Source: CAYYKK01 sp964467935 (GTDB lineage: Bacteria; Myxococcota_A; Polyangia; Polyangiales; Polyangiaceae). From it: a stretch of 15,406 bases of DNA. Under the pieces are notes generated by a model that made no database searches, was not told where the DNA came from, and saw only the letters and a list, made by a program, of their open reading frames with translations. Below are positions 6,390 through 13,892 of the stretch, piece after piece. How positions within the stretch are numbered: position 1 is the stretch's first letter; every line of letters starts with the position of its first letter. A program made the translations under genes and the position numbers. Location of the stretch: positions 1 to 15,406 of the forward strand of contig CAYYKK010000165.1 of assembly GCA_964467935.1 (NCBI GenBank). Direction: 5' to 3'.

Positions 6390-8648
6390 TCACCCGTTCA
6401 AGTGAATGACGCCAGCGTGCGCGTCGATCATCTGGCCACCGTCGAGGAACATCGCGCCGCCGCTGACCTGCACGGTCCCCCCGGTCTGCTTGAGGATGCC
6501 GCCGGCCTCGACGACGACGTTGTCGGCGAAGAGGGTGATCGACGCGCCCGCGCCGTTGTCGATTCGGATGTAGCCGGGGGAGACCTCCACGACGGCGCTG
6601 CCCGCCTGCAGGCGCACCTCGTGATCGCTCTCCACGTGGACGCGTCCGTCGCCGCGGACGACCACGTGGTCCGAGCCATAGATGCGGCTGCGCTTCGACG
6701 AGACTCCGAACATGTCCGAGAGGCCGAACGCCGCGTTCACCGAGCGGAAGGTGTGGTCCGTGGTGGCGTCGGAGCAATAGTCCTGCTGCTGCGTGTAATG
6801 CAGGCCGGTCACGAACACCGAGCGGCGCCCCTCGATGGTGTTGATCTGGTTGCTCTTCACGTGGAACGTCTGGTTGCCGCCGATCGAATAGGATTGATCG
6901 CCGCCCACGCTCTCGCTGTGCGACGCGAGGACGACCTCGTTGAGGTTCCGCTCGGCGTGCAGGTAGATCTCCTCGGCCCCCGCGGCGTCCTCGAACCGGA
7001 GCTCGTTGAAGCCCTCCGAACGCGGCGTGCTCCGGCTCTTCCAGCAGGAGACGGTCTTCGATTGCGGGAGGGCGTGCGGGACCGGCTCGGTGGCGTTGTA
7101 GACGCGCCCGACCACGACGGGCCGCTCGGGGTCGCCCTGCAGGTACGCGACGAGGACCTCCTGGCCGACGCGCGGGATCATCATCGCGCCGAAGCTGGCG
7201 CCGGCCCAAGCCTGTGAGACGCGGACCCACGTGGAGCTCGGTCGTCCTGGCTCGCGGCGCTCGTCCCACGGGAAGCGCAGGCGGACGCCGCCGCGCTCGT
7301 CGCAATGGATCTCCGGCGTCTCTCCCGCGACCTCCTCGGCGCTGACGACCGCCGTCTGCACGCCGTCGATGCGGGGACGATCGCCGGGCGGAGGCGACCG
7401 GAAGATCGTGCCCTCGGGGACGGCGAGGAAGCGGTTGTCGTACGCGAGCGGGCCGCGCTTCGCGAGCGGAGGACCGAAATCGATCTCGTCGAGCACCGTC
7501 CCCTCGAGCGCGAGCTGCGCGCCCCACGAACGGACGGAAACGACGGTCCACCGCGCGGGATCGCGTGCCTCCGCGTCGTCGGTGACCTCGATCAGGAAGC
7601 CAGGCTCGAGGCTGCGGCACCCGCTCGAGCCTTCGGCCATTTCGGACTCGACCTGTTCGCGCTCGAGCCGGAGTCGCGCCGGGGTGACGCCGGGTTGGGC
7701 GCGCACCGCCTCGTCGCGTCCGGGAAAGACGTGGTGCGCGAGGACCTGCGGGTGGGCGGGATCGACGGACGCGAGGCCCTCGAGCGGCGCGAGCGGGCGG
7801 TTCTCGTCCCAGTCGCGCACGACCACGCGGCTCGCGCGCAGCCGCTTCGCGCGCCGGAGGCTCGAGACGGACCGCTCGCCGGATTCGTCCCCGACGCGGG
7901 CGCTGCGAAGACGCAGCTTGGTCTCGTCGGGGAAGCTCGCCTCGTATTGCGGGCGGTCGGTGACGGTCAACACCGAACCGCGCTCGATCTGCGAGAAGAC
8001 GATCGACAGACCCTCTTCGGCGAGCAGGCGCATCACGAAGTCGAAATTGGTCTCGTTGTATTGCACGACGTAGCTGCGCAGCGTGGGGTCACGGAAGCGC
8101 GCGTCGTCCTGGAGATGAAAGAAGTAGTACCCGGCCGGTCGCTCGAACGCCTGGAAGGACGGCGACTCGGCGGGGGGCTCCACGTCTGCGGGGAGCTTCG
8201 ACAGACCGAAGGGACCCGGCGTGCCGCCCGCGTCGCGATCTTCGAGCACGAACGAGAGGATGTCGGCGAGCGATCGATCGACGAAGCTGCGGCAATGCGT
8301 CTCGTGTTTGGCGCGCCAGAAGGGCGGCGTGAGGAGCACGCGATAGAGCGACAGCTCGCGCGTGCTCTCGAGCTCCTCCACTTCGGCCACGATTCCGTGG
8401 ATGCTGCGCCAACGGCGCGACAAGGCGATGCGAAACGTGGCCTCTCGATCGAGCAGCTCGGCGAGGTCCACGCGCCCCGCGCTCGCCTTGCGCACGAGGG
8501 TGATCTCGAAGCGATAGGGCTCGCTCAGCGCCTCGTGTGCGCTGAAGCGCACGACGTCGAATCCCGACCAGCCTTCGGTCGCGGTGCCGAACGCGTAGAC
8601 GGCGCGGCCATCGCCGCTCGCATGGTGGAGTGTGTGCGGCTCGGACAT
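6390..8648 (-). CDS. vgrG: Type VI secretion spike protein VgrG
   Basis: The 752-residue product matches VgrG along its length. Residues about 20-390 are the gp27-like part ('FDVVRFSAHEALSEPYRFEITL', then the 'NETNFDFVMRLLAEEGLSIVF' helix at 198-219). The gp5-like OB-fold spans about 445-520, with the hallmark 'PRVGQEVLVAYLQGDPERP' (492-510) and 'VVVGRVYN'. 'FNELRFEDAAGAEEIYLHAERNL' (547-569) leads into a Gly-rich beta-helix needle ending in 'HAGVIHLNG'. Nothing extends past the needle, so this is a structural VgrG without a fused effector. The protein caps the Hcp tube and is expelled on sheath contraction. The ATG at 8648 has AAGGAG about 10 nt upstream and lies 32 bp after the preceding gene. 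No sheath, baseplate, ClpV or Hcp genes are in the window, so this is an orphan vgrG cluster. Confidence 0.95.
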   Translation of the reverse strand: MSEPHTLHHASGDGRAVYAFGTATEGWSGFDVVRFSAHEALSEPYRFEITLVRKASAGRVDLAELLDREATFRIALSRRWRSIHGIVAEVEELESTRELSLYRVLLTPPFWRAKHETHCRSFVDRSLADILSFVLEDRDAGGTPGPFGLSKLPADVEPPAESPSFQAFERPAGYYFFHLQDDARFRDPTLRSYVVQYNETNFDFVMRLLAEEGLSIVFSQIERGSVLTVTDRPQYEASFPDETKLRLRSARVGDESGERSVSSLRRAKRLRASRVVVRDWDENRPLAPLEGLASVDPAHPQVLAHHVFPGRDEAVRAQPGVTPARLRLEREQVESEMAEGSSGCRSLEPGFLIEVTDDAEARDPARWTVVSVRSWGAQLALEGTVLDEIDFGPPLAKRGPLAYDNRFLAVPEGTIFRSPPPGDRPRIDGVQTAVVSAEEVAGETPEIHCDERGGVRLRFPWDERREPGRPSSTWVRVSQAWAGASFGAMMIPRVGQEVLVAYLQGDPERPVVVGRVYNATEPVPHALPQSKTVSCWKSRSTPRSEGFNELRFEDAAGAEEIYLHAERNLNEVVLASHSESVGGDQSYSIGGNQTFHVKSNQINTIEGRRSVFVTGLHYTQQQDYCSDATTDHTFRSVNAAFGLSDMFGVSSKRSRIYGSDHVVVRGDGRVHVESDHEVRLQAGSAVVEVSPGYIRIDNGAGASITLFADNVVVEAGGILKQTGGTVQVSGGAMFLDGGQMIDAHAGVIHLNG

Positions 8649-8680
8649 GATCCTCGATCTCCTTGGGGGACGACTGCGTC

Positions 8681-9172
8681 TCAGGGGTGCTTCTTTCCAG
8701 TGGTGAAGGGCAGCGGCGGGCTCGTCGTGCCATGCGCGGGCAGCGTGGAGTCACCTCCCAGCCCGGCTCGTTCGAGCTGGGTGAGCGCCCGCGCCGGCGG
8801 CCGGAACGTGCCTTCGCGGAAGGGCAGCGCGTCGCTCGTCGCCGGGGCGCGAATGGGGAGCGTCTCGTCGCACTGGCCGGCGGCGTCGCCGGGCGGCGTG
8901 GAGCGTGCGCCCAAGCGGGCGACGAGGGGCTCGCGCCCGTGCTGGCGCATCTCTGCGCAGCGCAGGCCGTGCGCCTTCGCCGAGGTCGTGTCTCCACGGC
9001 GTATCTCTTCGGTGAGGACGCCGACCCAGTAGCGTTCGCACGCGAGGTAGTCGCGCGTCGTGAGGGCGAGCTCTTCGAGCAGCGCTTCGCGCTCGTCCTC
9101 GGTCGCGATGGATCGCTCCGCGGCGGCCTGGCTCCACTCTGCGAACGTGAGAATCGGCTCGGCCTTCGACAT
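8681..9172 (-). CDS. Unrecognised helical protein with Pro-rich LPF-motif tail, first gene of the type VI module
   Basis: The product is 163 residues from ATG 9172, chosen because AGGAGG (9182-9187, minus strand) stands 9 nt upstream; an ATG 60 bases further out has no such signal. Residues about 8-80 are predicted helical and acidic, with regular aromatics (FAEWSQAAAER, DYLACERYWVGVL) and little resemblance to a named domain. From about residue 90 the chain is Pro/Thr/Ala-rich and probably disordered. It carries two copies of a short motif, ALPFREG (115-121) and PLPFTTG (153-159), plus a related DETLPIRAP. There is no signal peptide or membrane segment. It lies 32 bp before vgrG on the same strand, so it is probably co-expressed with the spike. 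It may be a VgrG- or DUF2169-binding accessory protein; the function is not known. Confidence 0.78.
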   Translation of the reverse strand: MSKAEPILTFAEWSQAAAERSIATEDEREALLEELALTTRDYLACERYWVGVLTEEIRRGDTTSAKAHGLRCAEMRQHGREPLVARLGARSTPPGDAAGQCDETLPIRAPATSDALPFREGTFRPPARALTQLERAGLGGDSTLPAHGTTSPPLPFTTGKKHP

Positions 9173-9181
9173 CGGGACCCA

Positions 9182-9187
9182 CCTCCT
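9182..9187 (-). promoter_or_regulatory. Shine-Dalgarno AGGAGG deciding the start of the helical gene
   Basis: AGGAGG on the minus strand ends 9 nt before the ATG at 9172. It is the strongest ribosome-binding site at the head of the type VI module and argues against the upstream in-frame ATG at 9232. Confidence 0.7.
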
Positions 9188-9239
9188 CGGCGTGGTGACG
9201 AGGAGTCGCGCGCCGGGCGTCGAGGTGGACAACGAAGTG

Positions 9240-9266
9240 CGCGAGGGAAGGCGCTTTTCGCGAGGG
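9240..9266. repeat. Direct repeat CGCGAGGG in the divergent intergenic region
   Basis: CGCGAGGG occurs at 9240-9247 and 9259-9266, 19 bp apart (about two helical turns), with the T-run of GGCGCTTTT between. The 185-bp region 9173-9357 separates the type VI module (leftward) from the hydrolase gene (rightward), so a paired binding site is plausible. The words are GC-rich and could recur by chance. Confidence 0.3.
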
Positions 9267-9342
9267 CCGCCGCGCGGGGGCGCTCCGCCGGCCCTGCGCC
9301 CGCTCGTTGCCCGCGGGGCTCGTCGATGCGACCGAGGGCGGC

Positions 9343-9348
9343 TACGCT
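9343..9348 (+). promoter_or_regulatory. TACGCT -10-like element, start-proximal
   Basis: TACGCT ends 9 nt before the ATG at 9358 and no Shine-Dalgarno lies in between. A transcript initiating 6-8 nt downstream would begin at or next to the start codon. No clear -35 box was found. Confidence 0.4.
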
Positions 9349-9357
9349 CGCGAGCCG

Positions 9358-10350
9358 ATGACCCGGAGCCCTCGGCGAGAGGCGGAGCGAGGTCGCGCCG
9401 CCCGCCAGCACGCGATCGTCGCCGCGATCGCCGCCGCCTCCGGATGCTCGACGGTGGACCGACCGACGCGCGTGCCGCCCGTCGAGCGCGTCGCGCCCAG
9501 CGTCACCGCGTCGGCGAGCCCGTCGCCTCCGGCGAGCGAGGTCACGGCGTCCCCCCCGAGCCCGCCCGAAAAGGCCCCGCGCACCGTCGGAGAGCGCAGC
9601 ACCGCGCTCGCCGTCGACGGTTATCTCCCCGCCGTGCTCATCTCGCCGGACGTCGACGCGCGACCGCGGCCGCTCCTCGTCGTGACGCACGGCGCGGGCG
9701 ATCGGCCCGAGCCGGCGTGTGCGCACTACGACGAGCTCGCCGCGCACCAAGCGTTCGTCCTCTGCGTGCGAGGACGCGCGACGAACAAGCACCTCCCGGA
9801 GCCGGAGCGAGGCTACTTCTACGACGGTCATTTCGAGCTCGAGAAGGAGCTCGGCGCGGCGCGTGACGCGCTGTCGCGGTCGCACCCCGGCGAAGTGGTG
9901 AGCGGGGGCGTCCTCTTCGCGGGCTTCTCCCAAGGCGCGTCGATGGGGGTGCTCGCGCTCGAGCACGGCGCGGCGGAGGAGCTCGGCGTGACGGGGCTCC
10001 TGCTCGTCGAGGGCGGGGCCTCGCAATGGAACGTCGCGGCGGCGGAGAAGCTCGGGCGCGCGGGCGTGCGCCGCGTCGCGCTCGTGTGCGGCACGCTGCG
10101 CTGTCTCGATGACGCGAAGGTCTCCGCTCGTTGGATCGAGCGCGGCGGCGTCGAGGCGCGCGTGCTCTATGGCGCCTACGCAGGTCACACCCTCGAGGGC
10201 ACGATGCGCGGTCCGGTGGAGGAGGCCTTTCGCTGGCTCGCGCCGCGGGGCGAGGGCATCGGGTCGCCCGCGTCCTCCGACGCGTCGCCGCGGACGCCCG
10301 GGGTCGGTTCTCCTTCCATCGTGCTCACGGCGCGCGACCTGACCCGATAA
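9358..10350 (+). CDS. Alpha/beta-hydrolase lipoprotein
   Basis: The product is 330 residues from ATG 9358, chosen because a start-proximal TACGCT lies just upstream and because it gives a lipoprotein-type N-terminus: an Arg-rich n-region, a short hydrophobic core and the lipobox AASGC (Cys30). An in-frame ATG-type start 51 bases upstream is less likely. Residues 33-75 are a Pro/Ser/Thr/Val-rich linker. The fold follows with the oxyanion-type turn HGAG (111-114), the nucleophile elbow GFSQG (Ser191), a probable acid at Asp251 or Asp252, and the catalytic His277 in AYAGHTLEG. This is an esterase/feruloyl-esterase-like arrangement; the substrate is unknown. It is probably anchored in the envelope. 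Residues 299-330 are a low-complexity tail whose last codons and TAA stop coincide with the next gene's promoter-like hexamer. An alternative is a cytoplasmic enzyme if the weak signal peptide is not used. Confidence 0.82.
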   Translation: MTRSPRREAERGRAARQHAIVAAIAAASGCSTVDRPTRVPPVERVAPSVTASASPSPPASEVTASPPSPPEKAPRTVGERSTALAVDGYLPAVLISPDVDARPRPLLVVTHGAGDRPEPACAHYDELAAHQAFVLCVRGRATNKHLPEPERGYFYDGHFELEKELGAARDALSRSHPGEVVSGGVLFAGFSQGASMGVLALEHGAAEELGVTGLLLVEGGASQWNVAAAEKLGRAGVRRVALVCGTLRCLDDAKVSARWIERGGVEARVLYGAYAGHTLEGTMRGPVEEAFRWLAPRGEGIGSPASSDASPRTPGVGSPSIVLTARDLTR

Positions 10351-10353
10351 GCT
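10348..10353 (+). promoter_or_regulatory. TAAGCT -10-like element containing the upstream stop codon
   Basis: TAAGCT starts with the TAA stop of the hydrolase gene and ends 7 nt before the ATG at 10361. There is no Shine-Dalgarno in the 10-bp gap. Either the second gene has its own leaderless transcript from this element or it is translated by coupling from the first. Confidence 0.4.
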
Positions 10354-10360
10354 CCGCGGC

Positions 10361-11428
10361 ATGCACCTCGCACGCGCCTTCGGCATGCTCGCGCTGGCGG
10401 CGTGCTCGGCCCCCGCGCCGCTCGCGCCCTCTCCGCCGGCGGCATCCTCCGGCTCGGCCGCGACGCCCACGACGGCCGCCTCCGTCGCTCTGCCCGTCGC
10501 TCCCTCCGCGACCGCTCTGGCCGCGACGTCGGCGAAGCCCTCGGCCCCCGCGCCGATGCCACGGGCGCTCATCTCGGGAGCGCGCTTCGACAACCCGACG
10601 CCGATGGTCGTCGACGAGACGAACGTCTACGTCTCGTCCGGCGGCGTCCTGCTCGTCGTCCCGAAGGACGGGAGCGCGCCGCCCGCGAACGTGTTTCCGA
10701 CGCCGCAGATCGTCTCCGCCCTCACGGCCGACGCGACCGACGTCTGGGTCGGCATCTACCCGGCCGACGGGCCCGAGCCGAAGGGCGCGATCGTTCGCAT
10801 CGACAAGAAGACGCGGAAGGCCACCGAGGTCGCGCGCACCACGATGCTCACGTCGATCGCCGTCGACGACGATCACGTCTGGTTCGGCCTCCTCTCCGAC
10901 GGTGCCTATCGGATCGACAAGAAGGGCAGCAAGCCGAAGGCCGTCTTCACGGGGCGCGGGCAGGTGGGCGCCATCGCCGAGGACGACGAGAACGTCTACT
11001 TCGGGGTCACGCGGTATGGGCCGCGCCAGCGCGCCGAGATCGACGTCGTGAAGAAGCGCGGCGGCGCCTTCTCGGTCTTCACCACGGACGCGTACGATCT
11101 GATGGGTCTCCTCGCCCTGCCCGACGCGATCGTGGCGAACGACAACGGCGTCGTGAAGCGCTTCCCGAGATCGGGCGGACCGCCCGAGAAGCTCTCGGCC
11201 GCAGGCAGCGTGGTCGGTCTCGCGCGTCGCGGCGTCGACGTCTTCTTCTGCGACATCCTCCTCGCCGACACGTCGCGGTCCGCGGGTGTGTTCGCCGCGG
11301 GCAAGGCGCCGCGCCTGCTCAGCGAGGCGCCGGGGTCGGTGGGCCTCGCGCTCGACGATCGCGCGGTGTACTGGGCCGACGCGACGAGCCGCCAGGTGAT
11401 GGCGCTCGACCTCGAGCCGTCCCCGTGA
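10361..11428 (+). CDS. Beta-propeller-like lipoprotein
   Basis: The 355-residue product starts with a very short lipoprotein signal (MHLARAFGMLALAAC; lipid site Cys15). A long Ala/Ser/Pro/Thr-rich linker runs to about residue 66. From about residue 75 onward, roughly 40-50-residue units repeat: 'MVVDETNVYVSSGGVLLVV', 'LTADATDVWVGIY', 'IAVDDDHVWFGLLSDGAYRIDKKG', 'IAEDDENVYFGVTR', 'VGLARRGVDVFFCDI', 'VGLALDDRAVYWADA'. Each unit has the 'D-(D/E)-x-x-V-(Y/W)-(F/W)' strand typical of propeller blades, and about six blades are visible. Such myxobacterial lipoproteins are usually described only as hypothetical; propellers often bind proteins or sugars, and no catalytic motif is seen. The gene sits 10 bp after the hydrolase gene and 64 bp before the kinase gene, which hints at shared expression. 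Confidence 0.82.
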   Translation: MHLARAFGMLALAACSAPAPLAPSPPAASSGSAATPTTAASVALPVAPSATALAATSAKPSAPAPMPRALISGARFDNPTPMVVDETNVYVSSGGVLLVVPKDGSAPPANVFPTPQIVSALTADATDVWVGIYPADGPEPKGAIVRIDKKTRKATEVARTTMLTSIAVDDDHVWFGLLSDGAYRIDKKGSKPKAVFTGRGQVGAIAEDDENVYFGVTRYGPRQRAEIDVVKKRGGAFSVFTTDAYDLMGLLALPDAIVANDNGVVKRFPRSGGPPEKLSAAGSVVGLARRGVDVFFCDILLADTSRSAGVFAAGKAPRLLSEAPGSVGLALDDRAVYWADATSRQVMALDLEPSP

Positions 11429-11480
11429 GCGACGGCGCGCGCGGGGCGCGATCTGCTCGCGCCGGGCCCGCCAAGTCGCA

Positions 11481-11486
11481 TACGCT
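11481..11486 (+). promoter_or_regulatory. TACGCT -10-like element before the kinase GTG start
   Basis: TACGCT (CATACGCT in full) ends 6 nt before the GTG at 11493, with no Shine-Dalgarno between. This is the third consecutive gene with this arrangement and supports a leaderless transcript. Confidence 0.42.
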
Positions 11487-11492
11487 GTCCGC

Positions 11493-13892
11493 GTGACGCG
11501 CCCTCCGATCGCGAAGCTCCACGTCGAGCCGACGCTCGCGGGCGACAGCGTGGTCGATCCGAGCCTGGCCGGCACCGGGACGTTGGGGCCCGAGCTCGTC
11601 GGCGGCCGCTACGAGATCCTCGGGCTGCTCGGGGCCGGTGGCATGGGCGCCGTCTACCGCGCGCGAGACACCGAGCTCGACGAGATCGTCGCGCTGAAGA
11701 TGATCCACGACGAGCTCGGCAACGACGCGAACATCCTCGCGCGGTTCCGGCAAGAGCTGAAGCTCGCGAGGCGCGTGACGCACAAGAACGTCGCGCGCGC
11801 GTTCGACATCGGCGAGCACGCCGGCGCCAAGTTCATCACCATGGAGTTCATCGAGGGCGAGTCGCTCGCGAGCTTCCTCGCGCAGCGCGGGCGACTCTCG
11901 CTCGCGCAGGCGATCCCCATCCTCCGAGAGATCTGTGCGGGCATGAGCGCGGCCCACGCGGCCGGCGTCGTGCACCGCGACTTGAAGCCCGACAACGTGC
12001 TGCTCGGCGCGGACGGGCGCGTCGTCATCACGGACTTCGGCATCGCGCGCGCCCTCTCGACCGGCGAGCGCGCGACCAAGACCATGGGCGGCGTCGTCGG
12101 GACGCCCGAGTACATGGCGCCGGAGCAGGTGGAGGGGGCGAGCGACATCGACGGGCGCGCCGACCTCTACGCGCTCGGCGTCATGATGTACGAGCTCTTC
12201 ACCGGCGAGCCGGCGTGGCGAGGGAATACGCCGTACGCGATCGCCGCGGCGCGCCTCGTGAAGCCGCCGCCCGACCCTCGCGACCTCGTCCCGGGCCTCG
12301 CGCCCGATCTCGCGGGCATCATCCTGCGCTGCATGGCGCGGGAGCGGAGCGCGCGCTTCGCCGCCGCCGACGAGATCTCCGCGGCGTTGGACGCGCTCTC
12401 CTCGGGGACGATCCGAAACCTCACCGCGCCCTCGCTCGCGTCTCCTTCGCCGCGCGACGTGGCGGGGCGCGAGGCGCAGGGCGCCGCCGACAAGACGGTC
12501 GCCGTGTTGCCCTTCCACAACGCGGGCGCCCCCGACGACGCGTACCTCGCCGACGGGCTCACGGAGGATCTCATCGACGTGCTGTCGATGACGCGCGGTC
12601 TCAAGGTGCGTCCTCGCGGCGTCGTCGCCCACCTGCGTGGGCAGGAGCGCAACCCGCAGGAGGTCGGCAGAGAGCTCGGCGTCGAGGTGGTCGTGCAGGG
12701 CTCGGTCCGCAGGACGGCGGCGGGCGTGCGCGCGAACGCGCGGCTCATCGGCGTCGCGGACGGGTTTCAGCTCTGGGCGCGTCGCTTCGATCGACCGATG
12801 GCCGACGCGCTGCTCATCAACGACGAAGCCGCCGAGGCCATCGCCGAGGCGCTCACCGTGCACGTCGCGCTGCCGCCGCGCGCCGGCGTCACGGACCCGG
12901 TCGCGGTCGATCTCTATCTGCGCGCCAACCACGAGTTCGCGAAGTTCTGGCGCCCCGACGTGGAGCGCGCCGTCGCGCTCTACGAGGAGGCGCTGGCCCA
13001 CGCGCCGAACGATCCCACGATCCTCGCCGGCTCGGCGCGCGCGCGCGTGCGCCTCGCGTTCTTCGGCGGGCCGCTCGCCTCGCGGTTGCTCGAGCTCGCG
13101 CGGGACGCGGCGAGCCGCGCGGTCTCTGCCGCGCCCGACAACGCGGAGGCGTGGGCCGCCCTCGCGGCCGCGGAGCTCATGAGCGGCGACGCGCCCGGAG
13201 CCCTCCGCTCCGTGCGCGCCGCGCTCGCGCGCGCCCCTGGCCTCGCGCACGCGCAGGAGATGATCGGGCGGATCCTCCTCGAGGCCGGGGAGATCGAGCC
13301 GGCCATGGCGCGCCTCCGTCACGCGATCGCGATCGATCCGTCCACGCTCGCGCCGCGATGGGAGCTCGTACGCGCGCACGCGATGCGCGGCGAATGGGCC
13401 GAGGCCGACGCGCTCCTCGAGCTGCCGGCGCCCGGCATGAGCGGCCGCGTCTCGCAGTATCTCTATCGATCACGCCTCGCGTTGTGGCGCGGCATCGACG
13501 ATCCCGCCTTCGACGACCCGCCCGCGCTCGGGCCCGAGTTCGGCGCGATCTCGTACACGCGCCTCTTCCGCGAGATGCTGCGCACGCGGGAGCTCTCCGA
13601 CGCGTACCGCGAGGCGCTCGAGGCGGCCGCGGTGGAGGCCGAGTCGGGATCGAGGCGCCGGACGCTCTTCGCCCAGATCAACGCCGAGATCTTCGCCTAC
13701 GTCTTCGAGATCGATCGGGCGCTCGCGTCGACGCGGGAGGCGATCGACGCGGGGCTCCTCGACATCGCCTGGATGGATCGCTGCCCCGTCCTCGATCCGG
13801 TGCGCAAGGACGCCCGCTTCGCCGCGCTGCGCGCCGAGGTGGCCGCGCGCGTCGATCGCGTCCGCGCCGTGCTCGTCGAGCCGCCTAGGTGA
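11493..13892 (+). CDS. Ser/Thr protein kinase with TolB-like domain and TPRs
   Basis: The product is 799 residues from a GTG start. A complete Hanks-type kinase domain spans about 40-305: glycine loop GAGGMG (47-52), Lys69 in VALKM, Glu88 of helix C, HRDLKPDN (161-168), DFG (181-183) and APE (209-211). All catalytic residues are present, so it should be active. A linker leads to a COG5616/TolB-like domain at about 335-455 ('VAVLPFHNAGAPDDAYLADGLTEDL', then 'VVVQGSVRRTAAGVRANARLI'), also found in some adenylate cyclases and response regulators. TPR helices fill about 485-780, ending in an end-of-group-type repeat. No transmembrane helix is evident, so it is probably cytosolic, unlike PASTA kinases. 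The TolB/TPR half probably recruits partners or senses a ligand; substrates are unknown. Its stop codon overlaps the convergent dienelactone hydrolase gene. Confidence 0.93.
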   Translation: MTRPPIAKLHVEPTLAGDSVVDPSLAGTGTLGPELVGGRYEILGLLGAGGMGAVYRARDTELDEIVALKMIHDELGNDANILARFRQELKLARRVTHKNVARAFDIGEHAGAKFITMEFIEGESLASFLAQRGRLSLAQAIPILREICAGMSAAHAAGVVHRDLKPDNVLLGADGRVVITDFGIARALSTGERATKTMGGVVGTPEYMAPEQVEGASDIDGRADLYALGVMMYELFTGEPAWRGNTPYAIAAARLVKPPPDPRDLVPGLAPDLAGIILRCMARERSARFAAADEISAALDALSSGTIRNLTAPSLASPSPRDVAGREAQGAADKTVAVLPFHNAGAPDDAYLADGLTEDLIDVLSMTRGLKVRPRGVVAHLRGQERNPQEVGRELGVEVVVQGSVRRTAAGVRANARLIGVADGFQLWARRFDRPMADALLINDEAAEAIAEALTVHVALPPRAGVTDPVAVDLYLRANHEFAKFWRPDVERAVALYEEALAHAPNDPTILAGSARARVRLAFFGGPLASRLLELARDAASRAVSAAPDNAEAWAALAAAELMSGDAPGALRSVRAALARAPGLAHAQEMIGRILLEAGEIEPAMARLRHAIAIDPSTLAPRWELVRAHAMRGEWAEADALLELPAPGMSGRVSQYLYRSRLALWRGIDDPAFDDPPALGPEFGAISYTRLFREMLRTRELSDAYREALEAAAVEAESGSRRRTLFAQINAEIFAYVFEIDRALASTREAIDAGLLDIAWMDRCPVLDPVRKDARFAALRAEVAARVDRVRAVLVEPPR

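Noticed and set aside
7305..9032. Plus-strand frame of 575 codons opposite vgrG
   Set aside because: It is antisense to a clear VgrG and has composition typical of GC-rich shadow frames.
3363..9172. A complete type VI secretion locus or a contractile phage-tail-like particle
   Set aside because: Only spike, adaptor and accessory genes are present; no sheath, tube, baseplate, membrane-complex or ClpV gene was found.
9173..9357. A sigma-54 promoter (TGGC-N8-TTGC type) for the type VI module
   Set aside because: Sigma-54 control of type VI genes is known elsewhere, so I looked for it, but no GG/GC pair with the right spacing to TTGC is present on the minus strand.
8089..10593. Minus-strand frame of 834 codons spanning the vgrG start, the helical gene and the hydrolase gene
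   Set aside because: It crosses three supported genes on both strands, has low-complexity Arg/Pro/Ala-rich sequence and no domain pattern.
11319..13379. Long minus-strand open frame (686 codons) opposite the kinase gene
   Set aside because: The plus strand encodes an unmistakable kinase-TolB-TPR protein here; the antisense frame is Arg/Ala-rich and is open because of GC-biased codons.
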